Assembly: GCA_001683735.1 (NCBI GenBank)
Contig: LUGG01000007.1
Location: forward strand, 186,001 to 250,000
Source of the DNA: Grifola frondosa
Taxonomy: Eukaryota; Basidiomycota; Agaricomycetes; Polyporales; Grifolaceae
Direction of reading: 5' to 3'
DNA length: 64,000 nucleotides
Below, in pieces: positions 34,421 through 48,150 of the stretch (within the stretch, counting starts at the first letter, position 1; each line of letters begins with the position of its first letter). A program made the translations under genes and the position numbers. Under the pieces are notes generated by a model. That model was not told the origin of the DNA. It saw only the letters and a program-made list of their open reading frames with translations, and did no database searches.

Positions 34421-36120
34421 ATGGTGGAAGTGATCGTCGTCGTGAACGTCGTGAGCGTTGATGGCGAGGTCACTGCCGCCCGCGTTCGGCATTTGGCGAG
34501 TACCAACGGCTTTTGCCTAAAGGTACTGTATTTTTATTAAGCTTCCAGTATCAGAGGCGTCGAACATGTTAAGTACCAGGACACAAACTTGAAATGCACA
34601 GCCCTTCTGGAAGCATACAGAGTATGGATAGGCCTGAGTGCAGCAAATTGGGATCGTGTAGACCTGGTATAAGATACACGACTCACTATATATGAATAAC
34701 TAGAATGGAATGCCGAAATCCGACGGAGCAAGGGTACATGTTCACGAGAGGCACAAGGAATATGGCATTACGAAGAAAGGAATCTCAGTCGACCGACGAT
34801 GAAAAGTCAGGAAAAAACAATTTGCTGATTCGGGACGACCTCTTTTGTACCTAACTGCTCGGGCATAGGACATAACCTGTAAAGAGAGGAGTACTCTGCA
34901 AGCGAGTGAGGATACTGAGGTGAACAGCAAAGATGGACATCAATATGCAGGGGTTTGCAGAAGGATATGCTAGAGGAATCGTTGGTAGAAGTCAGAAAGC
35001 AACTCGATAAGCGCTCAAGTTGTGTAAGCGCCACCAGCAACCTCTATCCACGTCCATCACGCGATCTTCTAGTTACTCCCAGTGCCAGGTTCAAAAGTAG
35101 CACGTATGTAGCACTTATTCCCAGTGACACATTTTCACTATAGGCATATAACTGCGATCAATAAATTAGCCTTGTCTCGGGCAGTTCAACGTGATGCAAT
35201 GTTTAGGATGGTCCAAAAGACGCTGATGGGTTGAAACATCTTCATTTTATGTGATTACAATCAGAACTCACGCCCTTTGTGCACTCAGGAGAATCTTTAT
35301 TACAATGATCTACCATTCGGACGTTATAAAAATGTGGTGGCGAGTCCTCTTGTTTTAAGTTTTTGACATTAATGGCAGCGATAATTCATCAATCCATTAA
35401 TCCATTACGTGTTGCGCACGATAACGCGCACATCTCCGCATCGATCGATACTGGTATGGGGCTGACAGGGCATATATCAGAGATCTATCATATCACAATG
35501 ATGACTGCAAGTGAGCTGTTTCTCCCTCTTTCGCACCGGATGATATTGATTGTGACAACGCACCTGTTCTTTCGTCATTACATCACATAGGTTCTCTACG
35601 TCGTCATCGGTGCAGTTCCATTATTTCGCGCTCAAGCTTCAAGGCACAAGCGCCTCAGGTCGAGCGGTACTCATTCTAGCGTTTCCCGTCTCAATGTTCA
35701 ATATCAATCTTGCATCTTGTCTGTGGATACTCGCAAGTCTATAATTTTAGCAGCTCTCGGTGTTCTGTCAGCCTTGCACCAGTCGTACGTGTACAGTGCC
35801 GTTGATGTTCTTCAATCGCGTCCGTTCCAGAACACGATTCACAGTGCGTGCACCCCATCGAGCGTGTGCATATTTTGGATGCATCGATGGTATGTACCAT
35901 GCATTCATCAGCCTTGGTTGATTCGCCTGATCCTTTTCCGACAATTTTAGATCGACGGAGCTGGGTCCTATCTGACAGCGTCACGGGATTCCCCTTCATG
36001 ATGTGCGAATGCCTCTCAGCGTGTGCTCCCCACCGTAGAACGAGGAAACTAGGTCGAATGCTAAATACGGACACAGCTTTCACCACCATTTCGCGATGCA
36101 ACGACGCGCACAGATATTAA
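34421..36120. other. Gene-free stretch
   Basis: There are only short open frames on both strands, with no conserved motif and no repeat shared with the array that I could recognise. Confidence 0.4.
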
Positions 36121-36129
36121 AGAACGACA

Positions 36130-38280
36130 CGTGTGTGGGCACAGCGAGAGTCTATATGTGCAGCGGCATGAAGACTCTCTCTTTCTGGACATTTCGGGTG
36201 CAACGGCATGCGCACGCGCCACCAATATTGCAGCGGTCCATCCTCTAATTCATTTGGTATTGGTTTTCCTTGGATGTCAGCACTCGGATCCGCTCACTCT
36301 GGTGCAGTAGTCGTCGCCTCCATGAGCATTGAAGCCGGGAGTTTGACAGTATCATGTCGCTGCAGGGATTACCGCTCACTGTTTGTCTGGAACTGATCGA
36401 TTGACCGCGCAGTCGCATCATCATCAGCCACCCTCATTTGTTGGGCGCATGCATGTCTGGACAGCAGTGCATGGTGCTATTCAGCAGAGACGCATGTGAG
36501 TTTGGCGGCGAATGGCTGAAACGCTATTCAGGTTCCAGTGTGCGACGTACAATATTTAACGTCCTATATATGTATTAGTCAACCGGAGTGGAAGGATGGA
36601 AAGACAAGAAGTACAGTATCTTCACGAATATATGCGGTCGATACCAAGCTCATTTGATAAGAAAAGAGAACGTAAGAGCCTGGGACCTTTCAAACATATA
36701 CGTGGCTAATGAATGGGGGCCATTCGCGCCGTATGCCTGCAACGATAGCTTCGGTTTGCTGTGCAGAAAGACGCTAACGAAATACCGTGTTTAAGCATAG
36801 TACCTGCGATCATGTACAACAGTCATGGGGCTTGGATATCTACGTTTGTGGACGCTGGATAGGATCGGGCAGTTTTAGGGGTAACCGAATGAAGAAGTGG
36901 ACGGCGACGCGCAGGTCGTCGCGGTTCAGGATCCCCACTGTGAACGCAAATAATATGGTGAGCATGTAAAATTCGTATGATCAAGGAAATTAACTCCACC
37001 ATAAACGTGAATGCCAAAGAGCTTCAACTCTCTGGTGCGGAATAACATGGTCTGCGAGCGGCATCTTAATTTGGATACAAGCTCTTTCTTAAAAGAGTGA
37101 CTATTCTGTGCTACTAGCTCCAACGTTAGCGTAGATATGATGTCATTATAAAATATGGCATACCAATTGCCAATGTGTGCGCTCTTCAGGTCTAGAGCAT
37201 AGCGATACAAGTACAGCGGGAGATTGCCACGTTAGATTATATCGCGGCAGAACAGAACGTCGGACCGTTCGAACATAGATGGGAAAAGAGGGGAATATAA
37301 TATGTGAGGCGGCGGAAGATGAATTGGCGACGATTTGCGCAGAGACGACATACCACGATCGATCAAGTTGACAGCGGATGGAGATTAAGACTAATCCAAA
37401 GCAAGATCGAGAGCACGAGAGAAGACTCAGACGATGCGGCAGTTTTTGACTAGATAATATGCGACCCTGCTACTTGCTGCATGACGACATAAGAGCAGAG
37501 GCGACCGTCTGTAACATGTGCGAGATCAACAATTTCACTGGGCTGCACAGGAGATGGAAAACGGTAGAGAGATTGTGGGTTTTACGAGCAGATATGAAAT
37601 GAAGTGATAGCGGAGAACGGTGAGAGATAAATGGGCCTGATCTCTTCCACCAGTGTGAAGATGACCCCGCGCAATCAATCATGTAGATATCTGGCAAGAA
37701 GCAGTTGGGCGAGGTCAAGAGATTGCAATTCTGGCAATATGGAAGTGATTCAACTGAAAGGCAGGCATTTAGGCGTAATGATATGGGAACGGAATCGGAG
37801 AACGTCGAAGCGAGCGCGAGACATTGGACTTGTGTGACAGTGGCAACGATCTTCGTGCATGCCAATTGACCGGAACCGGAGGTGCTCGAGCGACCAATAT
37901 TTCCATGTCACAAATGTGAAATAGGACACGCACCACCCATGCCATTTTGCGAGAGAACATACAGATACACGACGAGATGACGAGATGACGAGTATGTGAA
38001 CGGATGTGACGTGGGCGAGCTAGTAAGGAGTTTGTGGGCATGCAGTTCGACACGGGCTTCACGTCGACAGCGCAGAGTTCTAGCCTTAGGGCTGCGGGGT
38101 AAAGAATCAGCGGCGACAGCGATGCTGCGTTGCGGTTTACGTCGGCCGGATCCTCCTGCAGACACAAATAGTAGATTAATGGTGAGCGTTGCCAGGAACT
38201 CGTCGAGGGCCAACAGGTCGATACTAGGACTAGAATGCTCCATGTCGAAGGACATTGAGTTACCACCACAGACAAACCTT
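36130..38280. repeat. Solitary P/R copy without F-box gene
   Basis: 36,200-36,560 resembles the P end of unit 1 (gtcgtcgcctcca(t/c)gagcatt at about 36,311 and 7218). 36,840-38,200 repeats R landmarks ('gttcaggatccccac', 'gatgggaaaagaggggaata', 'cacgatcgatcaagttgaca'). It ends near 38,280 with no F-box remnant beyond. This is a displaced or decayed unit of the array. Confidence 0.65.
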
Positions 38281-39105
38281 CTGACCCTAAAGGAAGCTGG
38301 ATCCGGGGTAATATCGGTTTCTGAACGAATGGTCAGAAGGTGGCAAAATGAACATACTAAACCTTAGCGTCTAAGGATCTAGATATCTACGTCCCGATCT
38401 GATCGATTGCTACTCTTTTTGCCACAAGCGAAAATTGTGCGGCGTTGCGTGCCTGGTTTCCACACAAGTCATCAGAAACCGTTCACACTGTTTCTTCATC
38501 CGGTCCGATCTGAACCTACATGATATATGTGAGATGTTAAAATGTTTGTTGTTTACAATCTGTATAACTGATAGTAGTAGTTTATTCCGACTGTCGTTTC
38601 AATACACTGGGCTAACAAGGTTTTCAACGCTGAAGCTCATCATGCGGTCGGTCAACAGTGTCTCTTGATAAACACAATACTATGAATGTGAATTGACCTA
38701 TGACTATGTCTGGACACAATGGTGCGCGCTCCGCAGATTTGAATGTAAGACATGCATCCATAACGACCTTTAGAATTCAAGTACTCAACCCATGACCTTG
38801 CTGACCATTCATGCGTCAGATTTCCGCATGGTGCTAGCTACATCGAACATCACTGACCATATATTCATGGCACTCGGTGATTCAGTAGGGGGACCTTTCA
38901 TGCTGATTGAACCGATTCCGGATGCTTGGCAGGGTCGCTCCATGCGCTACAGTGGTTTCATAAATAGGCCGTCTGATCATAGTCGAAGCGCGCTGGACTT
39001 GCTAAGAAGATAAAAGGATCGTAAGTGAACAGCAAGAAGGCGGAGAACAGGTCACCTGTAATTCTCTACTGTCTTGTCTCGTCGCATCCTCAAATTTCAT
39101 TCATC
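38281..39105. other. Intergenic region upstream of the secreted protein gene
   Basis: No gene is recognised. The last 100 bases form the 5' leader and promoter region of the gene at 39,106, with pyrimidine-rich sequence around 39,060-39,100. Confidence 0.4.
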
Positions 39106-39575
39106 ATGCAGTTCAAGTTTGGCTTTGTCTCACTCGCCATGTTGGCGTCATTCGTCCTCGCTGCTCCCACAATTGAGGTGCGTATCGCCGTCCTACTACA
39201 CTCACTCCGAGCTGAAGATGTGTTGTAGGAGCGCGAGGCCCAGGTGGACGGCTATATCTACATCTGCACGGATGCGAACTGGAGCGGAGACTGCGACAAT
39301 TATGGATTCATCAATGGACAGTGCTCCAACTTCCCGAGCACGTTCCAGAATGACATCTCCAGCGTCGGCCCAGATCCTGGATGGGTTTGCATACTCTCCG
39401 TGTAAGAACTGTTACTCATGCATTGGTGTTCCTGCAGACGACTGACCCCATCCGCAGCGACTATAATTGCTATAGCGACAAAGGCATCTACACAGTCACT
39501 TGGCCTGGCTACTCCGATCTCTCTCAAGATTGGGGCAATGACATGTTCAACTCCGTTGTGTGTATTAGCAGTTGA
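39106..39575 (+). CDS. Small secreted six-cysteine protein, beta/gamma-crystallin-like
   Basis: Three exons (39,106-39,177, 39,229-39,401, 39,458-39,575) give 120 residues with no frame break. A signal peptide is clear: MQFKFGF then a hydrophobic stretch ending FVLA-AP. The next residues, EERE, may be a short pro-segment. The mature part has six Cys (ICTD, GDCD, GQCS, WVCIL, YNCYS, VVCIS), enough for three disulfides. The patterns NWSGDC...NGQCSNFP and ISSVGPDPGWVC match a large group of basidiomycete secreted proteins predicted to fold like beta/gamma-crystallins. Its role is unknown; an extracellular or cell-wall location is inferred from the signal peptide. Confidence 0.85.
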
Positions 39576-41789
39576 GCACCAGGATGAGGATAGTGGCAAA
39601 TGGCCATTGAGGGTCGGTTGATGGAGGATCTATTTCTATGCCTACTTTTCTGTATCATTACGCCCTAACGCTGAATCCAGTTGTCTCATTTTCGTCCATT
39701 ATATGTACTGTCACGATATCGTGAAAGTTGAATTTCACCCTGTAAGTTTCGAAAGAGAACATCATCTCTGTATTAAATAGATCGAATGGCGCGGCATGAT
39801 TCTGGTACTCAACGGAGAATCAAGGTAACGGCAAACTTAAATAATAGAAGAACATAGTAAATAACATGTAAACAATGGAGCCGATATGATGCACACATCC
39901 ACACAATCGTAACCTGCAATTTAGCACGTTCTTCATTTGCGCGTATCAAAGTCAGCTTCATTGGCACAAAAACTGATAACCAAAACGCACCTCAAGCAAC
40001 GCATTTAATATCCTCCATAACGTCGATCTCTCGGAGGCGAGGTATAGAAAGACGAGAAGTACTTGAAGGCATTTGCGAATGTATGTGGCACATACGAAAT
40101 GATTGAAGAAACGTGGCCATATGCGTACGGGAACGTGTCGAACTTGCATGTAGTACGTTCTCGTATAGTGTGCCGTCTACAATTCTTGTCTGAAGGAGAT
40201 GCCAACTAGAAACCGCATTTTAATTCAACTACGATTCGGACGAGCGTAACGGTTGGGCACGATGGGTTCTGAGCATGGAGCCAATGCAATATTATTCGCA
40301 TCAGCAACAGACGAGTTCCGGTGAGATGCTATCAAGGAACCGCCGCGGCCGGTCTTTCTGACTCTGAAAAAATCTAGATATGTACGAAGGCCATCAATAT
40401 CGGAATGAGGAGCGAGGCGATGAAGTTAACACCAAGAAGCAAAATTGGAACATACAAGGGTCTATATTCATCGACAGGGTGCGTGCCTATTTAGCTATAC
40501 ATTATCCACCGATTCTGGGAGGAGCTTGATAGCGGTCGGCTTGAGATGCTTGATCAGCTATGGATTGTTGGTACTGAAGATCATATTGCGTACGGATTGG
40601 ACTGCGTTTCGACTATGAATAGAACGTGGAGTTTGAAGATCTATAGCCAAATGGATGGACGGCGGTACTAACACAGTATTTGAGCCAAGTTGGAATCTCC
40701 CTGGCGTGCCATGCCTTGCCGTTACTTACGACGTACAACCCATTGCAAAGATCCACTATGAACTTGGCATTAGAAGATTGACCCAGACGAGAGCAGATGA
40801 TCAAAAATAAACCACAACGACGGGTAATGAATACACCGTAGTCCCAGCAGGAGTGATGATATTGAGGTTGAGACCTGCATTGCGAGTTGAGCTCATATAG
40901 ACTAATCTAAGACGATGCTACTTACAATCTTCACTCTGCGTGATGTTGAGAATTGCACTGGATATCGATAAGAATACAGAAATCTCAGGAGAAGGGAGAT
41001 TAACGCCCGCTGGTGGCCGTTGCATACACTGGTCGTCAAAAGTGGTTGCGTTGATAATTCCCATGTAAGACTGTATTGGCTGCAGAAGATGCAGTCGACG
41101 ACTACCTATCCTACGGACGTCATAAAATGGTTAATTCTGTGGTGAAGGCTACTGGGGAAGACATACAGTGGCAATGAGAAAGGGATGCCTCAGAACTGAG
41201 ACACGACGCCGTCGGATGTACCGATGATAGTAGCTTCACGGTAGGCGTTAAGGATGGGCATGTAGTGGCGACACTGAGAGATATCTGCAGGATCAAAAAA
41301 CGGAGGTTTTGCAAGGAACTTCATGCTAGGACTCCAGCGTCACTCGTGCAATGACGTGGGTTATCGATGCACAGGAATTCCTTAAATGATCAGTGGACTG
41401 AAGTTGCCAAAGGATACGAGCCATTCACATGTTCACCTTGTAAGTAGCAAGGCACTCACTGGCGAATTATCAGAGATCTGCCACCGTAGAGAAACACACA
41501 GCTCACCTCCATTGATTAGGTGTCGACTCAAAAATAGATGAATAGACATAAGTCCTATGGGCGAAAGAGCATCGAGAGAAGATGCCCGAACTCGCCGGAA
41601 CAAACATGTGCAACTAAACTGCTTTCAGATGAATACCAAGTACATCAGCTCACACATTGCACATTGTCCCGTGGTAGAGATGAATTCCCACGGGCACATG
41701 TCAGCGTACCCTCTCCTACTTTCGACTTACACAGGATGTTGAGCCCTTTATGAGCCCCTACTACTCACAATAATATGGATCAGAGCATA
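39576..41789. other. Gene-free stretch
   Basis: No coding motif or recognised repeat was found. Short frames on both strands lack plausible splice partners. Confidence 0.4.
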
Positions 41790-43556
41790 TTAGTCCTTCC
41801 AGATCGTCTGCGCAATCCGCACCACCAGCGCAAGCTTGCGGCGCACATCGTCTTCTTGGACGAGATTCCCCATCGAGTGCGACGCGAACCCGCACTGAGG
41901 GCTGACACAAATTCTGCATTCCAGGGTATTAGCGACAATCACAGGGTCAGGGTGATCGGCGAAACGCACTGGTTAAGAGCCGTCTCCTTCGAGCGCTTCG
42001 GCTCTCCACTGGCAATCATATCTGCAGCATCGTTGACACGTTTGACCATAGCGTCTACATCCTCCAACTATCCCGTTCAAGGCAAAAGATGACCATCGAA
42101 TCGTGGAGCATACATGGAGGATAGACGCACCTGCGGGAGCTTGGTGGAGATGAGCCCGAGCACAACGACCTTGTTGAGTGGGAGGTGGCGCAGCGGCTCG
42201 AACGTGCCCGCTCGCGGCGTGTCGTACTCGAGATAGTAGCAGTCAACGTCTATCTCTTGGAACAGCTTGACCGCGATACGATCATATCCGCCTTCCGAGA
42301 AGTGACGTCCATCCTGTGCGCGACTGTCAGCCACAGTGAGAAACAAGGATGAGCAGCGCACCTTGAAGTTTCCACGACACAGGTGCAGTCCAACATTCAT
42401 GTCCGCAGGGCGTCCCGTGAGTAACGTATTGTACGCACGTATATAAGTGTTGAAGAGCGCCTCATGATCGACACCGCGCGCTTCCATTCCAGACAGCATC
42501 GAATCCGCACAGAAGTACGCAAGGATCGGGTCATCGAATTGGACGTTTCCTGCGAAAAATATGAGGAATTGCAGGAGAAGAACAGAGGTACAGGAGGGGC
42601 TTACGACAACCTGCCGCATGCAGTTCCTTGAGTTCTTCCTGATACGCGACCGCAATATCCGCGAAGTACTCGTCTAAGACACCGACGTTATAAGGTAATA
42701 TATGCTATCCTCGTAGAGTGCACATACCGTCGTTCGCGTAAACCTCCTTAGGATACGCGTAATGTCCGTGGCGGAGGTGGAACCATTCTGGAGCACACAT
42801 CGTGATCTTGATGTTCTTATGTTCCTGAGCAGTGGGGAGAACATTAGTATTACTGTGTCGGGAGTAAGAACACTGTGCGTGAGTGACCACGAACCTCCGG
42901 CGTAGTAAGCTTCTTTAATGCCTCAAACTGGGGTACGTAGAATGGCCTTGTGCGTTTGAGTTTGCCCTGTGTGGAAACAATGTACGGCTAAGATCGCGCT
43001 TGACAGAGTGAATGATTAGAGATTGCTAACCACACAAATGTATGAGTCGGAACCCTTGAAGTCTGCCTGAACCTTGTGCGCCTCGATATCGGGAACGTAA
43101 TCCTGCAACAGATGTGTAAGGTAGTCCACTGATAGCACTGGACAATTGCACACCATAAACATTTCGGGTAGAACTTTGGACGAACTGCGTGAGCATAATT
43201 ATCACAATAATAGCATGATTACTCACTTGGAGATAGGAGTTTCATGCCCTCCATATTGTCAAAAACACCATCGAAAAACATGTGCCTTCATGCAGAACAC
43301 AAACATCAAGAAAATACCATGTGTATACACGACCTGTATCATACCTCCTGAATTCCCCGTCGGAAAGTGACTTTATTCCGACTTCTCGCTGCATTTGTAG
43401 CACCGCTTGAATAGCTTCATCCTCAACTACGCGAAGGTCTTCAACGCTACACAGGCCCGCTTCACGATCCTTGCGCTTCTGGAGGAGCACGGCGGGGCGC
43501 TTGAGTGAACCGATCTGTTCAGCGCGGAAAGGGGGGTTTAGGTGGGGATCGGACAT
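41790..43556 (-). CDS. MetE-like (UROD/MetE-like TIM-barrel) protein, cobalamin-independent methionine synthase C-terminal family
   Basis: The protein resembles the catalytic half of cobalamin-independent methionine synthase, a zinc TIM barrel that moves a methyl group to a thiol. Stand-alone versions exist in bacteria (YxjG type) and fungi with uncertain substrate. Eleven exons join cleanly to 397 residues; the start is ATG at 43,556 (MSDPHLNPPFRAEQIGSLKR). Landmarks are SLSDGEFRR/HMFFDG across intron 1, CAPEWFHLRHG, NVQFDDPILAYFC, MNVGLHLCRGN, YYLEYDTPRAGTFEPLRHLP and SPQCGFASH. The Cys residues in HLCRGN and PQCGF sit where the family has zinc ligands. Exon 3 is a 20-nt micro-exon (about 43,173-43,154). 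A full methionine synthase would be about twice as long, so this is not the main enzyme. The gene is intact. Confidence 0.9.
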
Positions 43557-45039
43557 GATGACAGCGCCGTTGGATCTCTTTCTGGAGCACAGCATGCGAC
43601 AAATATATATGCTAAGGAGGAGTTCATGTTCCAGTGGCTGGGGAAATGTATCGACCGGGATTCGTGTGCGATTGTGGACGTTTTAGGGAGAGAAGTTGCA
43701 CGCTACGTCGGATTGGAAAGGCATGTGATGAGTGCTGAGTGTGCACAAGGTGCTATCAATATTGGTCATTGGGTGATTATATCTCGAGAATACCATTGCT
43801 TGTGTCCTCAGATGCACTGCCAGTGACGAACTATGACCGTTATGTCGAGGAAAAACAAGTGACGGCGGCCGAGCTCCAAAGAGGGAAATATATGCATGCG
43901 GTAGAACGGGTGATGGCCGCCGCGGTGACCACTCACCTGACATGACCTCTCAAGCTGATTCTTCGCGGACGCCCTGCACAAATGGTGTGAACACCATTGA
44001 AATTAACCCGGAAAACAGACAACAAAGTCCCTCAGGTATGGCATCAGGGACTGATTGATTGCTCCAGTGCGACATACTTGTTTGATTTCTCGCGTGGCGT
44101 TCAGACTGGACTCCAGACACCGCCACTCGAGAATACTTCACTTTAGTGAGATATGTTTCATTCACTACGTTCAAGAGGATTCTAAGCGGAAGTTCAACTA
44201 CTATTTATTAGTCTCCGTCGTTGTAATCACAATTTCTACGTAAGCTGCGTGCGCTCGCAATTTCTTGGTGCTGGTATAACAGAAGGTTGACGGGAGGTGG
44301 CGGCCGGCGAGAAGGCAAGTATATACTGATGTCCGTCCTATCCTTCTCCTTCCCTCCTTCTCTCTTTTCCCGTGCCAGAACCATACTGACCGCGACGTAC
44401 GTCCGTTTCTCATCCAGGCCCATCGACCCGGCGTCGAATGTGCGGCGGCTGCGTGTCATCGGCCTGTCTACACGCTGGCCGTGCTCGAGTTTGTCCCTGT
44501 CGTATGTTTATGTTCACTATTTCTCCGCTAATGTGCTACAGATTCTCGCAGAACATGGTGATGGATTGGAATGGTATGAGGGATGTCAGCCAGTGCCATC
44601 ATCAACACGCGATGGGCTCTTGCCCAGATGCTGGAACTTGACACGCTTGCACGGAGTCGAACGAGTATTTTACTGTCGCTTGCATCTCCGCGTCCATTGT
44701 GGATGCGGATGCCGGACATATTTGCCTGTACGGTGATGGGAGCTAGGGGCCCTGGTGTTACGAAGATAGGCGGATAATGGATTGTATAGGAATCAAATTT
44801 TCCAGAAAGGAGTATCCGTAAAATACGCAGCGGAATACGCTGTGTTGTTCGCGAGGTGTGTAGAATGAAATGATGGAGTTTTGGCGACACCGAGATGGTG
44901 ACCGAACAGAATGGGTGCTATCGACGCTGCCGATATCCTTGTGTAGCGTCTGATCGTTTCGCGGGGTCATCATCGCGAAAACATAGATTACGTGGAACAT
45001 TCTGCCATTTCGTGAATTCTGCTGCTGCACAGATGAAAT
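43557..45039. other. Region with weak coding signs only
   Basis: Plus-strand frames at 44,150-44,243 (a hydrophobic stretch, NYYLLVSVVVITIS) and 44,583-44,777 look mildly protein-like but share no frame or recognised motif. Either a membrane-protein relic or chance. Confidence 0.2.
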
Positions 45040-46290
45040 TTAGTCGCACGCCATGTCAGAGTTCAAAACATAGATCACACCTTGATTGGCGCCATCAGAG
45101 CTCTCATATTGCACATCAACGCAGAGGATTGATCGGGCATTGACCCGAGGTAGACACTTCAATATGTCTTGCAGCAAATGATCTTCTTCATCGACTAGAT
45201 TGATGAACGTGATCTTCACCTGTTCGAGGCCAGCGAAGTTCTTTCCACACAGAGCCGCATCGAAGGCGTCCATTCCAATATGCCTTTCTAAGTCTCCCCT
45301 TGTGTATCTTGAGTGCGAGAAATCAACTGAGAATTCGAGCCGATGCAGGGGCGATACGATTCCTGAGATGAGCGTAGCAAGCACGACCCATACGGTGCAC
45401 ATGTCTAAGCACCAGTTGGAAGCTTTAACATGAAGCAAACGGAGATTATTGTATCGCAGGGTAACAACGTCCGCTGATGAAGATGAAATTCATAAGCAAA
45501 CGCTAAGTTGCAATGGTTACCAGTACTCACCAAAATATGGATGACAGGGTATGGACAGATTTACCAGGGAATCCTTAAGACAGCGTAGTAGTTTGCCTAA
45601 AATAACGACTCCATCCGTCGTGATATTATCGAGATGTCGAATGTCAAGAGAAACAATAGATTTGGCAGCAGGAGTCCGGAGGAACGATGTGCATATCGAA
45701 GAAAAACATGAGGCGGAGACAGCCAAGGTAAGTGTGCGTAGATCCGAGATGGCCTCTGGATGCAGTGATTTAGCAGAATTCCATATGCAGTCGCCGGCTA
45801 TACGCAATTCAGACAGCTGCGGAAACAACAAGACGAATTCTACGACTTTGTAGAACGTACACTGGAAGATAGAGAGTGTTGTAACACAAGATAAAGGGGA
45901 AGATGCGGGGATTCCCGCCGAACTATAAATATGCTGAAGGTCGATGGATTGGAGACTAGTCAGGCATCCGACGGAATTGAGTAGAGCCCATGCGAAACGT
46001 CCATTTCCACCTTCTATTAGCCGTAAATGGTGCACCCAGCACAAATCTGCAGCCCTGTGCGGATCACCCAGAACACGAGATGCAAACAAGTCGAACTGAG
46101 AGCGCGAGGAGATAGTGATGTCGTGAAGGAGATAAGCGCTGGCTTGCGGGAAGCCAATCGCGGCATGTTAGGGCGCATTGACAGAGGGTCCGTGTAGCAT
46201 TTTGAAGGTATGAGATGATGTGGTCGATCGTCTCTGGTGGAAGAGTCGGGAGGACTATCGGGGATCTAGAGGACGAAGCTCCGACAATAT
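45040..46290 (-). pseudogene. F-box protein D, frameshifted
   Basis: The F-box reads TLPPETIDHIISYLQ...LCQCALTCRDWLPASQ at about 46,250-46,150 and then slips by one base (about 46,133) into LLHDITISSRSQFDLFASRV. Leucine-rich strands follow to FGEYW at 45,517. A family-type intron (gtgagtactgg...cttcatcag, about 45,535-45,477) leads to the final exon, ending at 45,040 (HRLEFSVDFSHS, RVNARSILCVD). No in-frame ATG precedes the F-box; the frame is closed by TAG a few codons upstream. It is a distant relative of copies A-C sharing the same intron position. Confidence 0.7.
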
Positions 46291-46599
46291 TGGAGGTACT
46301 CTAGGTGAGGAGGTGGATCATGCGGGGCAGCTTGTGTAGTTGTGCAGATGAATGGCTGTGGGCTAGCTTGGCCACAGTACTTGTGGACGTCGGTGGTAGT
46401 CGCTGCTCAGCGCTCAGCAGTGCTTGACAGATCGACGATCGATTACGATGAGTTATCGGCGCCTATTATTTAGCGCTCAGGGCAACTCATTCACTGCCAA
46501 GTGAATGTTATCCACTATTCGTGGAAGAAGTCCACTGCGTCTCCGTTCACTTTGCTATGAATATTCAGCACTTTCATATCATTGAATAGTTCAGTCTCT

Positions 46600-47331
46600 C
46601 GCATGGTGAGCACTCGAAAACACCACCTCACGACGCTACGAACCGATGTACGTCAAGCTGTATGTCCTTTCCGTTTAGGAGGACCACGATGACGTCGATT
46701 GCGTATCTGCTACTGCGCTGTGGTCAGTCGTTCTCGAGCTTAGGCGTTGTATCGACGGTGCTGACGCTATGTCCACCAGAGACGATCTACTTTGCGTGAG
46801 CCACCCGCTTTGGCGCGCATCATCTGGCCAAGGATGTTGACGCTCTACAGCTCGTTTGTCCTCATTTACATTCTTTCCGTGATTTCGAACACGGTATGCT
46901 TCTCCTCGTCAAAGTCTCAGTACGCTAAACTCACTGCTCTCGCAGATAGGATCAGTATGTAAAGTTTGCCTGATGCGTTGACCGTTGCTGATGTAGCTGT
47001 TTACCTCAGATCCCCTTGATATTGTGCATTTGGGCGTATTTCGAACAAGTGTACGTCCGCACGCCCGATCGTTGCCACTTACCTTCACATAGCCCGCAGC
47101 CTTACACCCATCTTCTTGTGTCGTCACATCCTCAACCTGCGCGAAGAAGACGACGACAGGTGTGGAAACGACGAGAGTAGGGGAATTCCCGATTTGCACT
47201 TCGCATCAGGTACCGTCGGGGATTTGGGCGCATCCCTGGACTTCGACCGCGATGCCGGCGACCATGTATGTGCGGAGGTAGATGACTCCGGGTCCTTGCC
47301 TGGCTTGCCGTCACTTTGTGATGAGGCGTAG
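46600..47331 (+). pseudogene. Relic resembling the tail of a DUF6533-type membrane protein
   Basis: The frame 47,090-47,331 reads TPIFLCRHILNLREEDDDR then LHFASGTVGDLGASLDF and an acidic tail. This resembles the last helix and cytoplasmic tail of these fungal multi-pass proteins. Upstream hydrophobic stretches (for example SSFVLIYILSVISNT at about 46,850) occur in other frames. No full gene could be assembled. Confidence 0.35.
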
Positions 47332-48150
47332 CTATCCCTTTGCGACGCTTGAAGTACGAGCTATGTGGATTTTGCTCGGATGTGTTTTGACAGGGTTTCT
47401 TTACTAGGCTGGACCATCGACAAGGACGCAAGGCCTCGAGCCTTCGGTAGCATCGCAAATGTTCTGAGCCCTCGTCTCCGATGTTATTTACTCGTAGGAG
47501 TTGGGGACCGCGCACGATTTGAAAGATTTTGCAAAAGGTTTTGTGTACAAATCGATGTTACGGGTCTTCTCGTCCCTCGATAGAGCCTGACGCATTTGTG
47601 ACTTCCAAGATCAAGAGTCGGCTAGTCTCTTTTCTTCGAGAATCTCTGTATCGTGCACATTCGATATGAAGATGGTGTTGTTGGAGCATATACTGGATCG
47701 TGTCCTCCCGTGAGGCTATCGCTCTCGCATCGTTCAAGGACTGCGCGGTCTAATACTTGGTGTACGTGCTGCAACCTTAATTTTTTTTGTTGTGTCGTCA
47801 CTGTAGATTTTCAGTTCGACGGATACATCCGATACATAAGTAATAACACTGGACCATATGTTTTTAATCATACCATTTACCGTCACCATGGTTCAAAAGA
47901 TCACAGTCGATCTCGTAAAGGGCGATATGATCTAGCTGATCGATCGCGATTCGCACTCTAGTACTTGAACTCGACATCCAGCGACAGATTATGTGTCCTC
48001 AGCAATATTATATATCCTCCATAGTATTTTTCACTGTGCATATTACTGTCTCCGAATCCCACGGCTTCTATCGGTGATGGATGTGCGTCTATCGCCCGCA
48101 CAGTCCTTGCCTTTGACCAACATTCTAACCCCCATACTCACTGCGCTAAA
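47332..48150. other. Intergenic region upstream of F-box E
   Basis: No gene is recognised. AT-rich sequence at 47,780-48,050 probably includes the F-box E promoter. Confidence 0.35.
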
